Part shown: positions 1 to 4,902 of the stretch, piece after piece
Layout of the letters: the number at the start of each line of letters is the position of its first letter
Numbering within the stretch: the first letter of the stretch is position 1
Source: Flavipsychrobacter stenotrophus
Lineage (GTDB): Bacteria > Bacteroidota > Bacteroidia > Chitinophagales > Chitinophagaceae
DNA length: 7,491 nucleotides
Direction of reading: 5' to 3'
Assembly (NCBI GenBank): GCA_947379685.1
Contig: CANCOG010000243.1
Coordinates: 1-7,491, forward strand
The notes under the pieces: model-generated
The model's input: the letters and a program-made list of their open reading frames with translations, nothing else
The model's database searches: none
Told to the model about the DNA's origin: nothing
Position numbers and translations under genes: made by a program

Positions 1-1
1 G

Positions 2-3000
2 TACTTCATAATAGTTCCGATTGGATCAACATTAACTACATGCATAAAAATATATAATCATTTAATAGAAAACAAGATTAATAATAAAAATATATGTCAG
101 CCATTTTTAAACATTGTACTGGTCGCTGACTCACAAATAGAGCATTCACACAATGTAAAAATACACCCGATATTTAAGCAGTTTGGTTGGCAGAGCATTG
201 ATAAGGCGAACAAAATTATTACAGTAAAGGTTCTATCTTCAAAAATAGAAAGGAAACGAAAGGTGAAATCCCCAGAAATTGTAAGTCAAAAATATTTCAT
301 TGAATTGAATACTAAATGGCATTTAACTCACGACTGTGTTCTTTGTTTTCCAAAAATGAAACCAGAGGAAGAACTGCCGTTAATTGAAACGGACAGAGCA
401 TCAATAATCCCACAATTAATTTTATCCAATCAATTTCCTTTTACAGGAGAAGAAATTGATTCAGAGCAAAAAATAAAATTCATCCTTCAACCTGATTATT
501 ATTATTATGGACACCAGAAGTTTCGAGGAACAGAACACATCCATTTCATAAACCCAAGTGAATTCCTCCATAAACACAAATCAAAAATCATAAAATGGTT
601 GGAAAATATTAGAAATGACAGAGGATGGAGCGCAAAGCACAATTATAAAAAGGTCATATTGCTAACTCCTGAAGGTAATCTAAATTCAAATTTTGCAGGC
701 ATCGTAAATGAAATTCTTTTCGACGACAAAGCCAATATTATACAATACGATACAAGAAATGATTTCATACAGAATTTTGTTAATTTATATTATAAAATAA
801 TAAATGACGCAGATTATATATATTATGTTGACGATAACATATACACCGGAAAAACATTTAGGTCTTCAAATATTTTCGTTAAGCAATGTAAATCAAACTT
901 GACAAATACGAAGAGCGGTTTTGATGGCGTGATATCAATGATCATTAGAACAGATGATTTTTCTATAAGTTCGATGAGAAAGGAATTAGTTGATCCAACT
1001 ACTGAAATAGATAAAGGAAAAAAAATATTAGCATTTGTTTATTTAAGGGCTCCCGCACTAAAAACGAACCATTTAGAATGCCCAATATGTAAGCGCCAAA
1101 ATACATATCAGGACATTGCAAATTCATGTAGCTTTAATAGCTTAACCGTCCTCTTTTTAGAAAAAAGAAACCAGCTTAAGCTAATAGAAATTCTACCGGA
1201 ACAAAAAAAGACGCATCTCCAATCTTATATAGAACTATCACCTGTCATAATAAAACAAGTAACAGGAGCTGTATCTATGTATCTACTTGACCTCCAACGA
1301 ACAGATCAGCAATCAGCACGATACGAACTAACTTCAAGTATCCACAAAATTCTATATAAAAATACCAAGGCAACAAAATCAGATCTACAAAAAATATCAT
1401 TTATAAATAAATATAAAAATATAATTCAATTACACATTTCGGATATTCTATTCGACATGTGTAGTAAGCCGGAAAATATTGAGCGGTTTTTCATATCAAA
1501 ACAATCAATTCTCGATCTGACCAACGAAACGTACATCGCACTTAATGACTTAACTCTTGAAACCGGAGACAAAGTCAAAGCTTTTTTTTCGTTCCGAGAA
1601 TGCAAAGAAAATATCATAAAAATACTTTCGCTTCCGCCTTTTACTTATTATTCCGTAATAAAAACAGCTATCATTCGTTGGATGATTTCTGAAGCAAATG
1701 AAATACTCAAAGAAGATACAGACAATAGGATTCTAATTCGTGGTTTTTCCGAATACAGATATTTGAAACTAATTCTTAAAAGACTATCATTGCTGCAATC
1801 AAATTACATCATAAGAAAAGATACTCTAGAAAAAATATCGATTGTATTTAGAATCGGGCAAAGCAAAGTATTAAGCATAATAAACATAACTAAAAAAACA
1901 ATAGACATACTAAATGAAATTAAAAATACATTAGATGATGATGATAGTACATATATAGAGCAACTACTACATAATTTAACAGAAAAATCTAGGACAATTG
2001 AAAACTACCCAAATTTCATAGGGGCGTGTGTAAAGGAAGTATTGCATTCAAACGAATTTAAATCAGTCTTTCTGGAAAACAATGTAAAGCAATATTACTC
2101 TGATGACATTGAGATAATAAATTCGAATCCAGACTTCCACCACCTAATCCGATTTATAAAAATAGAAAACACATCTATATTTATGAATTACAATACCTAC
2201 CTTCTAAATTACGTTAGGACAAAAACAGATCTTCATAATATTTTAATCGATGAAAACAGCACTAATATGGCCATGCAACTTAATCAGATGCTTGGTCACA
2301 GTTCCGTACGAGGACGAGACTACGAAATCGAATTGTATACCAACTACATTGCTCTTTACAGATTCTTGAACTCAATAACAAATGAGACACAGCAGATATC
2401 TGGCTTGGACATAAAAAAGAGAATTTTCGAACTTTTTCCTCTGATTCAGAACTTATTTGGATTAGACAAAAACAGTGAAATTTCAATAAGCATCAATATT
2501 AAACACGAAAAAAACAGCCTATATTCCCTTGACAATAGAAAAAAAATATCCTTCGAACTAGATAATAACAGCTTCATTCGAGCATTTTCTGATGGAATTT
2601 CGTCACTGCCAAACGGGCCTAACCAAACCATTATTGAATACATTCTTCATAAGCACAAATACGAAACAATTATAAAAGATCTATTTCACAAAAAAAAGCT
2701 AATCGACGATATCGAGGGCTATTCTGAATTTAATAAAAAGGAATACAATCGCCTGCTCTTCTTTAATATATCCGACATATTCACCACTGAACACAACCAA
2801 CATATTAGCAACGAAACCCAAGCCGTAATATGCATCGCGACCCCAGGTTCTGAAAACGTTTCCGATTTTTTCGATTGCAACAAAATTCGATATCTATTGC
2901 TAATAAAATCAATGCTTTCAAAGTTTATTAAGATCAATGTCGAAAACGACATTTTTGTATCATTTATTCAAGATGAAAGAAAAAAAATCATAGAGAGCAT

Positions 3001-3667
3001 AATTCGGCATGGAAATACGAAGTTCAATGACGTTTTAGTTGACAAAATCCGAACCCTAAAAATAGATGGTGAAAAGATAACAGAACTAAAATTTTGGATT
3101 GCGTTGTCTCAGCAGCGTGAAACAATAAATAACTTCATAAAATATGCGGAAGATAACGTAAAAATTCAAACTGAATTATTAACTCCTTCAGATTTGTGTG
3201 ACATCATGAAGGTCGCTATGAACGAAGTATTTAGTTCCGATATTTATGAATCAGATTCAAGTTGGACAAAACTCACACCGGAAGAAATAACTAGATTTAA
3301 TGTCGAAATATGCTCCATAAAACAACAAGTATTCAAAATAGAAAGTGTTTCCATATTTATAAGCTATATTTTTGCTGAAGTATTTAGTAATATTAAAAAG
3401 CACAGCGGCTGGTTTCTAAACAACTGTAACGAAGCAAAAATTCTATCGATAACTGTTGTAGAGGAACAGGGCATCCTACATATCGCCATTGAAAACAATA
3501 TTGTGGATTTCAAAAAAAAATATCAGAACCAAATAAAACATGATGGTTTAAATTTAATAAAAACCATTTATAAGAACATTTTCAGCATCACTCTAGATGA
3601 CAATTTCGCATATCTGGACGAAACCAATACAAAATTTAAAATTGACGTTGTATTTAAATCAATATAA
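2..3667 (+). CDS. PRTase-like / histidine-kinase-like ATPase fusion protein, 5'-partial
   Basis: The reading frame is open from base 2 to the TAA at 3665-3667 (1221 visible codons), so the gene starts left of the window. Residues below count from the codon at base 2. Residues 1-45 look like one beta-alpha-beta unit of a Rossmann-like fold (FIIVPIGSTLTT, then NIVLVAD). C112 and C115 form a CxxC motif. Residues 215-350 resemble a phosphoribosyltransferase: strand and loop KKVILLTPEG (216-225), then PRPP-loop motif VDDNIYTGKT (276-285, with D277, D278, T282, G283, T285). C360, C363 and C376 (CPIC...C) suggest a metal site. A long Lys/Ile/Asn-rich, mostly helical stretch follows. Residues 805-975 may be GAF-like. 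H1003 (IIRHGNTK) may lie in a DHp-like helix. The C-terminus (1115-1221) looks like a GHKL ATPase: N-box E1126, N1130, K1133, H1134; degenerate G1 box (E1164-N1165); HDGLNLIK around G1182. PRTase domains in predicted bacterial conflict systems are known; catalysis here is not shown. It lies 2 bases from the receiver gene, suggesting translational coupling. A cytoplasmic sensor/regulator is the likeliest role. Confidence 0.8.
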   Translation, partial: YFIIVPIGSTLTTCIKIYNHLIENKINNKNICQPFLNIVLVADSQIEHSHNVKIHPIFKQFGWQSIDKANKIITVKVLSSKIERKRKVKSPEIVSQKYFIELNTKWHLTHDCVLCFPKMKPEEELPLIETDRASIIPQLILSNQFPFTGEEIDSEQKIKFILQPDYYYYGHQKFRGTEHIHFINPSEFLHKHKSKIIKWLENIRNDRGWSAKHNYKKVILLTPEGNLNSNFAGIVNEILFDDKANIIQYDTRNDFIQNFVNLYYKIINDADYIYYVDDNIYTGKTFRSSNIFVKQCKSNLTNTKSGFDGVISMIIRTDDFSISSMRKELVDPTTEIDKGKKILAFVYLRAPALKTNHLECPICKRQNTYQDIANSCSFNSLTVLFLEKRNQLKLIEILPEQKKTHLQSYIELSPVIIKQVTGAVSMYLLDLQRTDQQSARYELTSSIHKILYKNTKATKSDLQKISFINKYKNIIQLHISDILFDMCSKPENIERFFISKQSILDLTNETYIALNDLTLETGDKVKAFFSFRECKENIIKILSLPPFTYYSVIKTAIIRWMISEANEILKEDTDNRILIRGFSEYRYLKLILKRLSLLQSNYIIRKDTLEKISIVFRIGQSKVLSIINITKKTIDILNEIKNTLDDDDSTYIEQLLHNLTEKSRTIENYPNFIGACVKEVLHSNEFKSVFLENNVKQYYSDDIEIINSNPDFHHLIRFIKIENTSIFMNYNTYLLNYVRTKTDLHNILIDENSTNMAMQLNQMLGHSSVRGRDYEIELYTNYIALYRFLNSITNETQQISGLDIKKRIFELFPLIQNLFGLDKNSEISISINIKHEKNSLYSLDNRKKISFELDNNSFIRAFSDGISSLPNGPNQTIIEYILHKHKYETIIKDLFHKKKLIDDIEGYSEFNKKEYNRLLFFNISDIFTTEHNQHISNETQAVICIATPGSENVSDFFDCNKIRYLLLIKSMLSKFIKINVENDIFVSFIQDERKKIIESIIRHGNTKFNDVLVDKIRTLKIDGEKITELKFWIALSQQRETINNFIKYAEDNVKIQTELLTPSDLCDIMKVAMNEVFSSDIYESDSSWTKLTPEEITRFNVEICSIKQQVFKIESVSIFISYIFAEVFSNIKKHSGWFLNNCNEAKILSITVVEEQGILHIAIENNIVDFKKKYQNQIKHDGLNLIKTIYKNIFSITLDDNFAYLDETNTKFKIDVVFKSI

Positions 3668-3669
3668 AT

Positions 3670-4182
3670 ATGAGCAAGCAAGTCGTAGTTTTCGAAAATG
3701 ACTATAAAGATTTTAGAACGATATACAATTCCATGTCTAGCATTGGAACAGAGACCCGTGTCTTTCCAAAAGTAATGACCGACAAAGATGAAGAAAAGAG
3801 AAATTTTTACGATTTTGTTTCGCTGTTTCAGAAATATGCACTAGGAATCAAAAGCAATAAACTTGACCGCCAATTAGAATCAGAACTTTCAAATCTAATT
3901 CCCAAGTCTCCTGATTTATTCATATTGGACATGGCTTTGCTCGAACCTAATGGTCTAAAGTTTAACAATCTTGATAACTCTGGCTGTATTATTCGAAACA
4001 GTTTTTTGAAGCCTAATTTTCAAAAGGCCCCAGTACTTTGGATAAGCAGTTACGACAAGGAAATTATCCAAAATTTTGGATGCTATAATTTCGAAACCGA
4101 TAACTTTATAAATAAGGACATATTGAGCATATACATCGATTCGAAAATTAAATTTCTAGATACGTACATAAGAAGTATGTAG
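3670..4182 (+). CDS. Stand-alone receiver-domain (response-regulator-like) protein
   Basis: A 170-residue protein with no recognisable output domain. The receiver signature can be read in order: strand 1 VVVFENDY with acidic residues E9 and D11; strand 3 PDLFILDM with candidate phospho-acceptor D87; strand 4 APVLWISS with S126/S127 at the conserved Ser/Thr position; strand 5 NFINKD with conserved Lys K149. D87 lies about 30 residues later than in a typical receiver (near position 55). The extra length is a charged, probably helical insert around residues 33-75. The stretch after D87 (residues 92-118) is also longer than usual. The ATG at 3670 lies 2 bases after the upstream stop, with an AT-rich leader and no Shine-Dalgarno. 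The upstream protein ends in a kinase-type ATPase domain, so this is its obvious phosphotransfer or docking partner. Receiver fold: fairly confident. Actual phosphorylation: inferred from retained residues. It could instead act as a phosphorylation-independent adaptor. Confidence 0.8.
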   Translation: MSKQVVVFENDYKDFRTIYNSMSSIGTETRVFPKVMTDKDEEKRNFYDFVSLFQKYALGIKSNKLDRQLESELSNLIPKSPDLFILDMALLEPNGLKFNNLDNSGCIIRNSFLKPNFQKAPVLWISSYDKEIIQNFGCYNFETDNFINKDILSIYIDSKIKFLDTYIRSM

Positions 4183-4231
4183 ATTCAACAATTGTTTCGT
4201 ATATTGCCCTAGATATAATATTTTATTAAAA

Positions 4232-4870
4232 ATGAATGATGTTCTGACAAAGTTGTGGTTAGCCTTAAAAAGCCTTTTCAATGATGTCCTAACCGGTATT
4301 ATTGAGACAATTATAAAGCCAATATTGTTGATAAAATATTTTATAAAATCTATTTTTGCAATATTATTTATCATGGCAGGTTACTCCCTTTTTAAGCTAT
4401 CATATGCGGGCTTGCACATGATAATAAACGATATAAATTCAGCCAGAGCAGATGAAATAAATGAAAAAAAAATCATAAAAGGAATAGAATTAATCTTTAT
4501 TTCGCCAATCCCCCTGCTTATTATCTCCTCTTTCAAAAAATATTATGACAACATAATAAGTTTAACTATATCAAAAAAAGAATCTGCGGATCCGTACCTT
4601 GAAAAAAGCAGATTCGCTGCGTTGAAAGATCTAACGCTGGTAAAGTACCTATTTGTTTCAATATTAATATCGACGATATTCACCATCATTATTGAGGTTC
4701 TATTTTCGTTGAATGAGGAGTCTGAAATTAATCAAAGTTACAGCGAAACTCTTTCTAGAAATTTTCCAGCCTTAAGCATATCATTCTTAGTTCTTATATT
4801 TTTAATCGTATACATAAAAGTACTAGGAAAGCACCTTCCAAACGAACCTACTTCTAACCATATTGATTAA
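4232..4870 (+). CDS. Four-helix integral membrane protein, YqhA/UPF0114-like topology
   Basis: A 212-residue protein. Residues 1-33 look like an amphipathic helix lying on the membrane. Hydrophobic segments fall near 36-58, 81-101, 139-160 and 179-198. The loop between segments 2 and 3 (101-138) is Lys-rich and the one between 3 and 4 (160-178) is acidic, so the positive-inside rule puts both termini and the central loop in the cytoplasm. The pattern of a segment, a KYYDNIISL-type exit, a polar loop, and LKDLTLVKYLFVSI leading into segment 3 resembles E. coli YqhA (UPF0114), an uncharacterised family; similarity judged by eye. No catalytic motif, signal peptidase site or nuclease motif is visible. 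The ATG at 4232 was chosen as the first in-frame ATG; it follows an AT-rich leader with no Shine-Dalgarno, 49 bases after the receiver gene. In context it could be a membrane effector or membrane-bound partner of the upstream kinase/receiver pair. The membrane protein call is strong, the family weak and the role speculative. Confidence 0.75.
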   Translation: MNDVLTKLWLALKSLFNDVLTGIIETIIKPILLIKYFIKSIFAILFIMAGYSLFKLSYAGLHMIINDINSARADEINEKKIIKGIELIFISPIPLLIISSFKKYYDNIISLTISKKESADPYLEKSRFAALKDLTLVKYLFVSILISTIFTIIIEVLFSLNEESEINQSYSETLSRNFPALSISFLVLIFLIVYIKVLGKHLPNEPTSNHID

Positions 4871-4902
4871 CGTCAGACACCAAATACCCACAGTAAAATT
4901 CA
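4871..4902. other. Convergent 32-bp gap and base-composition boundary
   Basis: The stop of the membrane-protein gene (4868-4870) and the stop of the reverse-strand propeller gene (4903-4905) face each other across 32 bases. I see no stem-loop followed by a T-run in either direction, so intrinsic termination is not evident here. Base composition changes here from about one third G+C on the left to about half on the right, judged from hand-counted lines. No direct repeat, tRNA end or integrase remnant is visible, so the junction gives no mechanism of insertion. Confidence 0.6.

Noticed and set aside
496..510. Short ATT-type microsatellite giving four tyrosines (PDYYYYG)
   Set aside because: Only about four to five units and in frame; no sign of a functional or variable repeat.
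4165..4181. Inverted repeat TACATA-agaag-TATGTA overlapping the receiver gene stop codon, considered as a terminator
   Set aside because: Only six pairs, almost all A-T, with no following T-run; too weak to be an intrinsic terminator.
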